A DNA stretch of 64,000 nucleotides, from the NCBI GenBank assembly GCA_013334965.1, contig JAAXWO010000011.1, positions 24,732-88,731 on the forward strand, given 5' to 3'. Below the pieces are notes generated by a model. That model saw nothing but the letters and a program-made list of their open reading frames with translations. It had not been told where the DNA came from and ran no database searches. A program made the position numbers and the translations under genes. This DNA is from Chlorobiaceae bacterium (GTDB lineage Bacteria > Bacteroidota > Chlorobiia > Chlorobiales > Chlorobiaceae). The first letter of the stretch is position 1. Each line of letters opens with the position of its first letter. This document shows positions 47,092 to 58,300 of the stretch, piece after piece.

Positions 47092-47790
47092 CCCCAGTAC
47101 CGGTTTTGCTCGATAGCTCCCTTTGTGGATTTCTGTATGTAGGTTCGGCAGTCGTTCTTCGAGCTGCTTTTCGTAGTCTTGCCATGTCACCCCATCGATT
47201 CCCGGCATAGCCTTGCGGTTTAGCTCATAAAAGCTTTGACGCAATAGCTCTGGTGTTATATGGTGCAACAAGGCGGTAAAACAGCATGTCTTATCAGTTT
47301 TGGCTCGTGTTCGCACGCCTTCGAATCCGAACGACACCAACTGTGCCGGCTCTGTCTCCGGGTGTTGGCTTCCTCTCCAGCGTTCTTCTTGGCCGGTGTC
47401 CTTCCCTCAACAACCTCCGTCGAAACAGGGGTTCCTCTGTTCGGCTGTTTCTCTGGTACTACGACACCGTCCGACTCCCGGCTTGTATCAGTATCAATCC
47501 GTCGGGTTCTCTCCTTCATTGATACCGCCCTCTAACTTTTGCCGTTGGTGAAAGGGGTACTTACCGGGTCTCCCGATTCCCGTGTAATGAGCTTCCACAC
47601 ATGCTACTGTTCTAAGACTCCGCCGTAGCCAATACATTCCTTGCCATAACGGTCTGGGTGATATTGCATTCCCCCTCATCCTATGAGGTCTGCCTGCGAA
47701 TTGTGGTGATTTCGGAGCTCAATAGGGTGCCTGTGCTTTCCCCTGTCAACGCTTCCCCATTCCATTGCTAGCTATCGAGGCATGACTCGG
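47092..47790 (-). pseudogene. Group II intron fragment: 5' part of reverse transcriptase/maturase gene
   Basis: The minus strand carries the N-terminal region of a group II intron RT. One frame has SDGVVVPEKQPNRGTPVSTE and EGRTPAKKNAGEEANT. After a frameshift, another frame has SFGFEGVRTRAKTDKTC, FTALLHHITPELLRQSFYEL and KAMPGIDGVTWQDYEKQLEE, then breaks at HKGSYRAKPVL where the RAYT end is joined. The catalytic YADD region, domain X and the 3' ribozyme domains are gone. Sequence up to about 47790 probably belongs to the intron's 5' RNA domain, but I did not fold it. The element cannot move. Confidence 0.7.
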
Positions 47791-47810
47791 GGTCATGATG
47801 GCTGGCTAAG

Positions 47811-47881
47811 CCTTTCATGTAAGAAACTTCCATTCTCTACTCTTTACCGATTTTTATCGGCGCTTACAGGATGTCGCCTAG
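47811..47881. repeat. 71-bp direct repeat, copy A
   Basis: CCTTTCATGTAAGAA ... ATCGGCGCTT ... CCTAG, repeated at 48320-48390 with about a dozen and a half mismatches. It contains a small stem (CCGAT/ATCGG). Its right end resembles the GACGTCCCCTAG motif of the RAYT ends. The two copies flank the IS3 remnant. Confidence 0.7.
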
Positions 47882-47924
47882 TCTCTCCTTAAAATGAAAT
47901 GAAAAATCTGAACGTTGAGGTTTC

Positions 47925-48278
47925 ACATAGCCGGCCAAGGGTCAGGGGTCAGCAACGACAACCCGTTCATCGAATCGCTCTTTAAAACCTTGAAGTACAG
48001 GGTCAACTACCCGCTGCGTTTTCGTGATTTGATTCACGCCAGGAAGTGGATGGCGAGTTTCGTGAATTGGTAAAATACAGGAGCATCTGCATTCGTCGAT
48101 CGGCCATGTAACACCGCAGCAAATGCGAACCGGAGAAGCAGAACTGATTTTCGAGCATAGGAACGTAGTCATGAGGCAAGCTCAATCAGAAAATCATGAA
48201 CGATGGGGATCACGGCCAGCATTACATTGGGACTCATCGCGACAGGTCGTGCTGAACCCCGAAAAAGAACGCTGATTT
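47925..48278 (+). pseudogene. IS3-family transposase C-terminal remnant
   Basis: Two frames together give the end of an IS3-type integrase core: SNDNPFIESLFKTLKYRVNY and HARKWMASFVNW in one frame, then after a shift at about 48075 HSSIGHVTPQQMRTGEAELI and VVLNPEKER followed by a stop. The upstream two catalytic acids are missing. It is flanked by 71-bp direct repeats. Confidence 0.82.
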
Positions 48279-48319
48279 ATTCTAAACCACCGACATCTAT
48301 GTTGACATTAAACGCTTGG

Positions 48320-48390
48320 CCTTTCATGTAAGAATCTTTGATTCTCTACTCTCTTCCGGTTTTCATCGGCGCTTTCTGAACGTCCCCTAG
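48320..48390. repeat. 71-bp direct repeat, copy B, forms 3' end of a gene
   Basis: Second copy of the repeat at 47811-47881. It supplies the stop codon (48346-48348) and about the last 14 codons of the minus-strand membrane-protein gene at 48346-49224, so that gene's original 3' end seems to have been replaced by the repeat. Confidence 0.7.
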
Positions 48391-49224
48391 CCACACTTCT
48401 TTAATTTTTCTCATCTTTACGCTAAATGTATTAATATTTCTTTTCTTTTTTATTAACTCAATATCACCAACACATGCCGCCATCATATTCAGTGCATCGT
48501 CTTTATCGATTAAATTAGCATCCCACTGATTTTTTATTTTATTAATCTTTCCTATTAATAACAACACCTTCTTATCAACAAGTATCTTGGCCCACTTAGA
48601 CTCATACGGATATTCAATAAACAATGGAGACTTTATCTTCTCAGTTTTTGATAATTTTATATTTTTAGAAATCTCATCAACATAAACCGATATTTGATAT
48701 ATAAATGAATCCATTTCCCTCACGTCCTCAATTTTCTTCTTAATATTTTCTTGGGCATAAAACATAATATATGCAATTATTGCAGAAATGAACGGTATAA
48801 GAAGAGACGTGATTTGCCAATACCTCATAAAGCCTAAAACCTTCACATCTTCTTTTTGAAAAAGAATGGGTTGCATAGATTTATCATATACCATAAACAT
48901 AACAATTGCATCACCATTACTTACCATCTTTTTTCTTATACAAATAATATTTGATTTTTGACCATAAAAAGTACTCTTTCCAAATATTACTCCATCACAA
49001 TACAACTCCCATCCATAGTATACCTTATTGAGTCCAGGAGAATATACGTATATATTCATTAAATCACCTTTTCCAACCTCCTTTGCAGATAAAATAATTC
49101 TTGGCTTATCATCTAACGGCACAACGTTATCCCCCCTTGCACTCTGCGACAATAAAGATAAATATATAATTAAACCAACAAACGACAAATATATTATTTT
49201 ACTACTAATCCGAATATGACTCAT
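48346..49224 (-). CDS. Membrane protein paired with the P-loop ATPase (unknown family)
   Basis: 292 aa; strongly AT-rich gene. Residues 9-28 are a signal anchor or signal peptide (YLSFVGLIIYLSLLSQSARG). Residues 32-130 look like a beta-rich exported domain. Residues 134-156 (YWQITSLLIPFISAIIAYIMFY) form a membrane helix. The rest is a charged helical cytoplasmic domain (QENIKKKIEDVREMDSFIYQ and onward). I recognise no family. Its start lies within the 3' end of the ATPase gene (20-bp overlap), so the two are translated together. The last 14 or so residues come from a repeat element, so the natural C terminus may be lost. It could be the membrane effector of a two-gene system; this is inference. 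Confidence 0.7.
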   Translation of the reverse strand: MSHIRISSKIIYLSFVGLIIYLSLLSQSARGDNVVPLDDKPRIILSAKEVGKGDLMNIYVYSPGLNKVYYGWELYCDGVIFGKSTFYGQKSNIICIRKKMVSNGDAIVMFMVYDKSMQPILFQKEDVKVLGFMRYWQITSLLIPFISAIIAYIMFYAQENIKKKIEDVREMDSFIYQISVYVDEISKNIKLSKTEKIKSPLFIEYPYESKWAKILVDKKVLLLIGKINKIKNQWDANLIDKDDALNMMAACVGDIELIKKKRNINTFSVKMRKIKEVWLGDVQKAPMKTGRE

Positions 49225-51298
49225 ATATATATTCCATTATCGAATTACGCCGTCCCTTAATTGCTGAAAATAATTTTTTAATACTTATAAACTCACCCTG
49301 ACTTCTTACGAGAGCCACCAGTTCACCTCTTACGCCATTCTTAATCGCATTGATATCAGGCATTTTTACTCCTTGACCAGACAAACTTTTAAATACGGTC
49401 TCATATTTTAACATTTCACACTCAAACGATATTTCAAGAACCTCTAACAACAACAACACTTGAAGAGCTTTTTTCTTGATCATTTGCTTCGCCTTTGGGC
49501 AATATTCAGATACCGGCTCCATTATATACCCATAATCAACATTAGGATAATCATAATATTTTCGCAACAATCGCGGAAGCGGCAACATATAATCCTCAAC
49601 AATTAACTGCAAATAAAAAAATCTATCAAATATATTCTCAAGACAATACACACCTCTTGTAGTCAACTCAACATCCTCGATATCTAAATTATCAAGATCA
49701 ACAGATACTTTCCTCTTTACAGAAATCATATTTGAAACCTTTGCCTGAGCTAAACTTCCCAAGCACTTCCTTACCAACGCCTCATCATAAACAGATGTCA
49801 ATCCAGCAGTTAATGCCAGATTTTTATCTTGCGCAGCAAATGTATTTACAATTTTTGTAGTTGTCACCACCTCCCCATCAATCATTTTTTGCCTTATATA
49901 GTGGAGTATCAATCTTTTCAACCAATATGTATGAGGGTGTTGATACGCTTTTTCGCCGAACTCATCTTTAACATTCACTAAATATATGTTAGGAAATTCG
50001 GATTTAAATTGATTATATCTACGATGACCCTTCAACATAAAAGCCAATAGACCCACAGGATATTGATGAATAAATCGCTCTATCCCAGTAACTTTCTGCT
50101 CACCCTTATACAACTGTCCTTCCAACCAACTGTATTGGGAAAAAAACTCCATAATATCTCTTAACCCAAAATTTGTTATATGTTGGAGATGCTCTATAAG
50201 CGGCTTTTGCTCAGATGGCGCATAATTTAAATCTTCAAGAATAGGTCTACTAATTTTTGATAAAACTATTTTCTTTCCGTCTTTCTTTATTTTTGAGATC
50301 AAAAACAGCAATAGATGACCTCTTTGCCTAATAACCTGTGTCCATCTTGGAGGGTTAATAGTATAAACATTCATATTTGAAGTAAACGCCGGGACAGTTG
50401 AAAATAACTTTTGAGATTCTTTTAAAATTGCATAACTATCGGTCCTCAAAACAAAAAGAACATTTGCACCAAGCTTATTTAAATGAGAATGAAAAAATGC
50501 GCTTACCAAATCACAAACACTATGCAATGCCTTTGATTCCTCCTTGTTATTATCACAATCAAAAATCACCCTATCATTTATATGATATAAGTAATCCAAG
50601 TTATCAATAACCAAGAATAGCTGCCTATTTGTATACTGCCTAAACGCTGTTACAAACTCCTGCAACCTCATCATTTTCAATTCGCCACTTTGCTCCTCTG
50701 CTTGAAGGTTTTTATAGCATTCAAATAATTTTGAATCATGTTCAACATTATATAAATATCGATTTTTTGCAATCACTCGAACTATTTTCGAGATTAACCC
50801 ATCGACCAATTCATCAACACTACACAGTCTATTATTTCCTTCGATATCAACATCCATCCGAACAAACCATATATTTTGCATATTTACCCAATCCCTACCA
50901 TATTTTGTAATTAATGAGTTAATAAAAGCCGTTTTTCCAGAACCAACTGGCCCTAGCAAGAAACTTATCCTATTCCTTATCCCAGCTACCTCTCTTAAAA
51001 TAACATCCCTACAAAAATCAATATCAGACTCCGGGTAGCCTTCAAAATCTTTATTTATCGTTATCGGAATGTAACAACGATCATAAAAATATGATGATAC
51101 AAATTCTTTAGATATTGCCTTAACATCTAACTCAACCTCATAGCTCATCTCTTCATACACAGCAATCTGATGACCGAACACCATATCAACTAACTCTATA
51201 AAGTCTCGATCATCTATATTTCTAGAATTTCGTATGTACGCCTCATGCTTTGTGGTGGATTTTCTTTCGAGATAATATACATCATCATGTTTATTCAT
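49205..51298 (-). CDS. Large P-loop (AAA/STAND-like) ATPase of unknown family
   Basis: 697-aa soluble ATPase; gene strongly AT-rich. About 110 N-terminal residues are followed by Walker A ISFLLGPVGSGKTAFINSL, Walker B QLFLVIDNLDYLYH and a sensor-like strand ANVLFVLRTDSYAIL, the order seen in STAND/ORC-like AAA ATPases. A helical region (IEHLQHITNFGLRDIMEFF) and a probable winged helix (VYDEALVRKCLGSLAQAKV ... VELTTRGVYCLENIF) come next, then a 150-residue helical C-terminal domain I cannot place. The frame extends to 51406; I prefer the ATG at 51298 (MNKHDDVYYLERKS), though neither has a clear ribosome site. It overlaps the downstream membrane-protein gene and lies beside tRNA-Val. Confidence 0.75.
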   Translation of the reverse strand: MNKHDDVYYLERKSTTKHEAYIRNSRNIDDRDFIELVDMVFGHQIAVYEEMSYEVELDVKAISKEFVSSYFYDRCYIPITINKDFEGYPESDIDFCRDVILREVAGIRNRISFLLGPVGSGKTAFINSLITKYGRDWVNMQNIWFVRMDVDIEGNNRLCSVDELVDGLISKIVRVIAKNRYLYNVEHDSKLFECYKNLQAEEQSGELKMMRLQEFVTAFRQYTNRQLFLVIDNLDYLYHINDRVIFDCDNNKEESKALHSVCDLVSAFFHSHLNKLGANVLFVLRTDSYAILKESQKLFSTVPAFTSNMNVYTINPPRWTQVIRQRGHLLLFLISKIKKDGKKIVLSKISRPILEDLNYAPSEQKPLIEHLQHITNFGLRDIMEFFSQYSWLEGQLYKGEQKVTGIERFIHQYPVGLLAFMLKGHRRYNQFKSEFPNIYLVNVKDEFGEKAYQHPHTYWLKRLILHYIRQKMIDGEVVTTTKIVNTFAAQDKNLALTAGLTSVYDEALVRKCLGSLAQAKVSNMISVKRKVSVDLDNLDIEDVELTTRGVYCLENIFDRFFYLQLIVEDYMLPLPRLLRKYYDYPNVDYGYIMEPVSEYCPKAKQMIKKKALQVLLLLEVLEISFECEMLKYETVFKSLSGQGVKMPDINAIKNGVRGELVALVRSQGEFISIKKLFSAIKGRRNSIMEYIYESYSD

Positions 51299-51935
51299 AA
51301 TAAGTAACAATGATAAATATTTAAAATGACACAATAATGTGCAAAAGCAATAACACAGATTATTATATATATCCATTTGATATATATAACAAGGTATGAG
51401 GGACAATCATTATATAATATTATTAACTGCGAAAACTGAGATCACTTTTACAATACTTTCGATTATCATATCATAATTCGGTTAAAATTATTCGCTCCAA
51501 TTTTAAGTTCGCTATTCAAAGCAAACAATACTTATTGTCTTGCGATTTCATTCTGTGTACTAATCAGAGTTAACTGGTATCGCATACGAATGTAACTGCA
51601 ATTTCATCTATCGTGGCATTTAGTGTCTGCACTACTCACCACGGTTTGCCGTCTGGAGAGGAAGGAATAAGTCTGGCGGCAAGACTTACATATAATATGT
51701 ACGAAGATTACCGTCTATTTACAAGATATGTGACTAATAATTTCTGTCGCTAACCGCTCTTATGTATTGAGTTACTAATCATACACAGAACGCACAGAAT
51801 CAATTCAATAGGGCTTTTCCAGACTTTTTAACCCTCTTAAATGCCCCTAAACGAACTTGTTATAGGAGAAAAGTTTCTATTATTTTTTAAGATCTTTTTA
51901 AGAAAAGGCGTCCGAATCGAACGAATGGGCGTAAA
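51299..51935. other. AT-rich region between the ATPase gene and tRNA-Val
   Basis: About 640 bp of AT-rich sequence upstream of the minus-strand ATPase gene. It should hold the ATPase promoter. I see no integrase gene, no second copy of the tRNA 3' end and no short coding region that I can support. Confidence 0.45.
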
Positions 51936-51960
51936 AAAGCCTGCAGGTTGTGCAGGCTTT
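51936..51960 (-). terminator. Rho-independent terminator after tRNA-Val
   Basis: On the minus strand AAAGCCTGCA / TGCAGGCTTT forms a perfect 10-bp stem with a 5-nt loop, and the transcript continues into TTTTTTAC. It lies just after the tRNA 3' end, as expected for its terminator. Confidence 0.85.
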
Positions 51961-51972
51961 GAAGATGGGATG

Positions 51973-52046
51973 TGGGCGATAGAAGATTCGAACTTCTGAC
52001 CTCTACAGTGTCAATGTAGCGCTCTAACCAACTGAGCTAATCGCCC
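51973..52046 (-). tRNA. tRNA-Val (anticodon GAC)
   Basis: The minus strand folds into a standard cloverleaf: acceptor GGGCGAT/ATCGCCC, D-arm with AGCTCAGTTGGTTAGAGC, anticodon stem CTACA/TGTAG around loop TTGACAC (anticodon GAC), and T-arm with GGTTCGAATC-like AGTTCGAATCT. The discriminator is A and CCA is not encoded. Its 3' end faces the AT-rich accessory genes, the orientation used by tRNA-targeting islands. Confidence 0.95.
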
Positions 52047-52061
52047 TTAAGGAAAGGGTCT

Positions 52062-52089
52062 AATATAGTGCTTTCCCTGTTTAATGCAA
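52062..52089 (-). promoter_or_regulatory. Promoter of tRNA-Val
   Basis: Minus-strand TTGCAT and TATATT are separated by 16 bp and lie 16 bp before the tRNA 5' end, fitting a housekeeping sigma factor promoter. Confidence 0.6.
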
Positions 52090-52120
52090 ACACTTTCGCC
52101 GGGGTTTTCCGGCTTTTTTG

Positions 52121-53440
52121 TCAGGCGATCTTGCGCTCTTTGCCGTCTTCCGAGTAGTAGATCGGGCCAGCTGTTTTGTCGATGGTTTCTATGGTGATCA
52201 CGCACCGCTGAACGCCGTTCAGGGTGGGCAGTTCGAACATGATGTCGATCATGACGTTCTCCAGTACCGAGCGCAGGGCCCTTGCTCCTGTGCCCCTGTC
52301 TATAGCTATTGCTACCACCCTGTCGAGCGCGTCCTCGGTAAATTCGAGTTCCACACCGTCCATTTCGAACAGGCGCTTGTACTGCTTTACAAGGGCATTT
52401 TTCGGCTCTACGAGGATGTTCCTGAGAGCTGTCGAATCGAGCGGGTCGAGGACCGACATGACAGGCAGGCGACCGATGAATTCGGGGATGAGGCCGTAGT
52501 CGTGAAGGTCGTCCTGGGCTACCAGTTTAAGGATCTCGGGATCGTAGCCGGTCTGTTTGTCCTTCACCTTGGAACCGAAGCCCATCGATGATTTGGAGAC
52601 TCGCCTTGCGATGATCTTGTCGAGGCCTTCGAATGCGCCGCCGCAGATGAAGAGGATGTTCTTCGTGTTGATGTTGATCAACTGCTGCTCCGGGTGTTTG
52701 CGGCCGCCTTTCGGGGGTACGCCGACAACGGAGCCTTCGAGTATCTTCAGCAGGGCCTGCTGGACGCCCTCTCCCGATACGTCCCTTGTGATGGAGACGT
52801 TGGCCGATTTGCGGGCGATCTTGTCGATTTCGTCGACGTAGATGATGCCGCGCTCGGCGCGTTCGAGGTTGAAGTCGGATGCGTGCAGGAGCCTTGCGAG
52901 AATGGTTTCGACGTCGTCGCCTACGTAACCTGCCTCGGTGAGGGAGGTGGCGTCGGCGATGGTGAAGGGCACTTCGAGCAGGTTGGCCAGGGTCTGGGCC
53001 AGCAGCGTCTTGCCGGTACCGGTGGAACCGATGAGCAGGATGTTGCTCTTTTCGATGACCACCTCGTCTTCGGGCGACCAGTCGTGGGCGTCGATCCTCT
53101 TGTAGTGGTTATAGACCGCCACGGAGAGGGATTTCTTGGCCTGGTCCTGACCGATCACGTACTGGTCAAGAGATTCCTTGATATGTTTGGGGCTCTGGAG
53201 CCTTGGCTGGAAGGATGGTTCGGCAACTTTTTCGGTATGCCGGATGGCGCTGATCTCCTTGCGGAGGATCTCAACGGAACTGAGGATGCATCGGTCGCAG
53301 ATAAAGGCATTGGGACCTGCTACCATGCTGTTGACCTCCTGGCTCGTCCTGCCGCAGAAGGAGCATACTACCGGCGGTTCCGATCCAAAACCTTTTTTTC
53401 CTGTATTCCGGCCTTTTCCTGGCTCTTTTTCTTTAATCAT
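52121..53440 (-). CDS. clpX: ATP-dependent Clp protease unfoldase subunit ClpX
   Basis: 439-aa hexameric AAA+ unfoldase that feeds substrates to ClpP. The N-terminal zinc-binding domain has [11 protein letters not shown] ... ICDRC. The ATPase domain has Walker [16 protein letters not shown], the pore loop [10 protein letters not shown], Walker [12 protein letters not shown] and the C-terminal small domain with [13 protein letters not shown]. Length is normal, with about 20 extra basic residues at the N terminus. No clpP is adjacent. A DUF4404 gene lies immediately upstream on the same strand. Confidence 0.97.
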   Translation of the reverse strand: MIKEKEPGKGRNTGKKGFGSEPPVVCSFCGRTSQEVNSMVAGPNAFICDRCILSSVEILRKEISAIRHTEKVAEPSFQPRLQSPKHIKESLDQYVIGQDQAKKSLSVAVYNHYKRIDAHDWSPEDEVVIEKSNILLIGSTGTGKTLLAQTLANLLEVPFTIADATSLTEAGYVGDDVETILARLLHASDFNLERAERGIIYVDEIDKIARKSANVSITRDVSGEGVQQALLKILEGSVVGVPPKGGRKHPEQQLININTKNILFICGGAFEGLDKIIARRVSKSSMGFGSKVKDKQTGYDPEILKLVAQDDLHDYGLIPEFIGRLPVMSVLDPLDSTALRNILVEPKNALVKQYKRLFEMDGVELEFTEDALDRVVAIAIDRGTGARALRSVLENVMIDIMFELPTLNGVQRCVITIETIDKTAGPIYYSEDGKERKIA

Positions 53441-53465
53441 AAGTATCGGTTACGCCTCGTTCTTG

Positions 53466-53735
53466 TCAAAAACCCATTTTTGCCAAACTGTCGAGCACGT
53501 GCTGGATGGTGATGCTCAGGCGGGGATGCCCCTCTTCAAAATGATCGATGGCTTCGTTCAAGCGGCCAACAAGGTTCTCCTGCCCCGCTTCGTCCTGAGC
53601 TTCTTCGTTGACGAGCTTTGCGATGTCGCCCCTGAGGCTCGTGAGGATTTCGCCGGTCTTTTCGTCGACCGTATTGACCTGTTCGAGCTCTTTATGCAGG
53701 GTTTCGAGCAGTTCCCTCAGTTGTTGCTGTTCCAT
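53466..53735 (-). CDS. DUF4404 family small protein
   Basis: 89-aa, wholly helical, acidic protein (LRELLETLHKELEQV ... LVGRLNEAIDHFEEGHPRLS ... VLDSLAKMGF), matching DUF4404 in length and pattern. No function is known. It lies 25 bp upstream of clpX on the same strand, so the two are probably co-transcribed. Confidence 0.8.
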   Translation of the reverse strand: MEQQQLRELLETLHKELEQVNTVDEKTGEILTSLRGDIAKLVNEEAQDEAGQENLVGRLNEAIDHFEEGHPRLSITIQHVLDSLAKMGF

Positions 53736-53797
53736 ATCGATTCATCAGATTTAAATACCTCTTGACCCCTCACCAACATATTGCCCTGACGATTCGT

Positions 53798-55267
<1,470 letters not shown>

Positions 55268-55305
55268 AAAGCGTCGTAATACTTTTCCAGGCTTTGCCTG
55301 ACGGT

Positions 55306-58300
55306 TTAGTTCCCAGATACTCGGGCCAGATCATGCGAGTTCTTCTCGAAGGCGGCCATAACAGCCTCGTCGCCGGTCATGCCCATTGCCTCAACTTCTT
55401 TCATGGCGTCCATCGCGCGCTTGTAGTCGATCGGCAGCACTTTCACGAAACGCTGCGATGCGCTCGCCCAATCGCCGAGGATGCTCGCGCCGATTTCGCT
55501 GCCGGTAAATGCAATGTGGCGTTCGATGAACGACCTGAGCCATTCGAGCTCATCCTTGTCGGCCACCGGTGAAAGACTGACCATGTCATGGTTGCAGCGG
55601 CCGGAGAAGGCGCCGTCCACGTTGTAGACGTAGGCGACACCGCCGGACATGCCCGCGGCGAAGTTCCTGCCTGTCTTGCCGAGGATCACCACTTTACCTC
55701 CGGTCATGTATTCGCAACCGTGGTCGCCGACTCCCTCGACGATTGCTTCGACGCCGCTGTTGCGGACGCAGAAACGTTCGCCTGCCATGCCGCGGATGAA
55801 AGCTTCGCCCGAAGTGGCGCCGTAGAACGCGACGTTGCCGACGATGATGTTCTCGCCAGGTACGAAGGTCGAGGTTTTCGGGGGATAGACAACGATCCTG
55901 CCGCCTGAAAGCCCCTTGCCGATGTAGTCGTTGGAGTCGCCGACGAGTTCGATGGTCATTCCGTTCGGAATGAATGCACCGAGGCTCTGTCCGGCGGAGC
56001 CGATGAATTTGAGGTGGATGGTATCGTCCGGAAGACCCTTGCCGCCCCAGGCTTTGGTCACCTCGTTTCCGATGATGGTGCCCGCGACGCGGTTGATGTT
56101 CTTGATCGGCAGGGTCGTCGTGACCTTTTCGCCGGTCTTGATGGCCGGTTCGCAGATGGCCATGAGCGTTGTCATGTCGAGGCTCTCCTCGATGCCGTGC
56201 TCCTGCGAGATGGTGCAGAACGGGGTATCGTTGTCACCGGTCTCGACCTGGTGCAGGATCTTGGAAAGATCGACCCCTTTCGCCTTCCAGTGGGTGACGC
56301 CCCGTTTCATCGAGAGGAAGTCGGTGCGGCCGACCAGTTCGTTGACCGTACGGATGCCGAGCTTGGCCATGTACTCCCTGACGCCCTCGGCGAGGAAGCG
56401 CATGAAGTTCTCGACGTGCTCCGGCTTGCCCTTGAAATTCTTGCGAAGTTCAGGGTTCTGCGTGGCGATGCCGACCGGGCATGAGTCGTCCTGACAGCAG
56501 CGCATCATGATGCAACCCATCACGACAAGGCCTGTGGTCGCAAACCCGAACTCTTCTGCGCCGAGCATGGCCGCCACGACGATGTCGCGTGCGGTCTTGA
56601 GCTGGCCGTCGGCTTCGACGACGATCCTGCTGCGAAGGTTGTTGAGCATGAGCGTCTGGTGCGTTTCGGCCAGACCCAGCTCCCAAGGCATACCGGCGTG
56701 CATGATGCTCGATACGGGCGAAGCGCCTGTACCGCCGTCGTGGCCGCTGATGAGCACCACGTCGGCATGGGCTTTCGCCACACCTGCTGCGATGGTGCCG
56801 ACGCCCACGGTGGAGACCAGCTTCACGTTGATCCTGGCCGCGCGGTTGGCGTTCTTGAGATCGAAGATGAGCTGTGCAAGATCCTCGATCGAGTAAATGT
56901 CATGGTGCGGCGGAGGCGAAATCAGGCCGACGCCGGGGGTGGAGTGGCGCGTCCTGGCAACCCACGGGTAGACCTTGGTGCCGGGAAGCTGGCCGCCCTC
57001 GCCGGGCTTGGCGCCCTGCGCCATCTTGATCTGGATCTCCTGGGCGTTGGTCAGGTACTCGCTGGTGACGCCGAAACGTCCCGATGCTACCTGCTTGATG
57101 GCCGACATGCGGCTGTCGCCGTTGGCGTCCTTCGTGAATCGCTCGACATCCTCGCCGCCCTCGCCGGTGTTGCTCTTGCCGCCGAGGCGGTTCATGGCGA
57201 TGGCCAGCGTCTCGTGCGACTCCTTGCTGATGGAGCCGTAAGACATGGCTCCGGTCTTGAAGCGCTTGACGATCGACTCGACCGACTCGACCTCTTCGAT
57301 CGGCACGGACTTTTCAGGGTAGCGGATGTCCATCAGGCCCCTGATGGTGCAGAAATGCTCGCTCTGGTCGTCGATGAGCTTCTCGTATTTCTTGAACTGG
57401 TCGTAGTTGCCGGTCCGGCAGGATTGCTGCAGGAAGTGGATCGATTCAGGGTTGAACAGGTGGAACTCGCCGTCGTGACGCCACTTGCGGTCGCCGCCTG
57501 CCTCCAGGCCGCGGTTGACCTTGTTGCCGCCGGGAGGGAAGGCTGCCTCGTGGCGCTTCCTGACCTCTTCGGCGAGGGTGTCGAGGCCGATGCCTTCGAT
57601 CCTCGACGGGGTCTTGGTGAAATAGGTGTCCACCAGCTCGGTGTTGAGGCCGACCGCTTCGAAGATCTGCGCACCGCGGTAGCTCTGGACGGTCGATATG
57701 CCCATCTTGGCCATGGTTTTCACCACGCCCTTGACGACCGCCTTGACATAGTTCTTGATCGCCTTCTTCTCATCCATCTTGATGCGGCCGTTCGCAACCT
57801 GCTGCGCGACCGTCTCGATCGCCAGGTAAGGGTTGATCGCGCCTGCGCCATAGCCGATGAGCATGGCGAAGTGGTGAACGGTGCGGGGTTCGCCCGATTC
57901 GATGGCAAGGCCGACCTTGGTACGGAGGCCTGCGCTGATGAGGAAATGGTGGAAACCGGAGACGGCAAGCAGCGCAGGAATCGGTGCGCGTGACTTCTCA
58001 AGCTCGCCCTTGTCGGAGAGGATGATGATGTTCACGCCCTGGGCGATAGCCTTCTCCGCCTGACGATAGAGGTCCTGCATAACCAGCTCGATGCCCTTGC
58101 CGCCCTTTGCGACGTCATAGAAGATCGGGATGGTGATGGCCTTGAAGCCGGGCTTGTCGATGCCGCGGATCTTCTCGAGATCCTCGTCGGTGAGGATCGG
58201 GTAGGGCAGCCTGACGCGGCGGCAGTTGATCTCGTCCGACTCGAGGAGGTTCCCCTCGGTGCCGAGCATGACGGTGGTCGAGGTGACGATCTCTTCCCTG

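Noticed and set aside
51973..52046. attL/attR pair for an integrative element at tRNA-Val
   Set aside because: I searched the island by eye for a second copy of the tRNA 3' end and for an integrase gene and found neither, so no attachment site is annotated.
52100..52122. GC stem followed by TTTTTT on the plus strand just beyond clpX
   Set aside because: The T-tract orientation is plus, but no plus-strand gene lies upstream to be terminated. On the clpX strand the stem is followed by GAAAG, so I did not call it a terminator.
56659..57993. A 444-codon open frame antisense to gltB
   Set aside because: It lies wholly inside the well-matched gltB coding sequence. The GC-rich third positions of gltB create long antisense frames, and the predicted protein has no recognisable domain.
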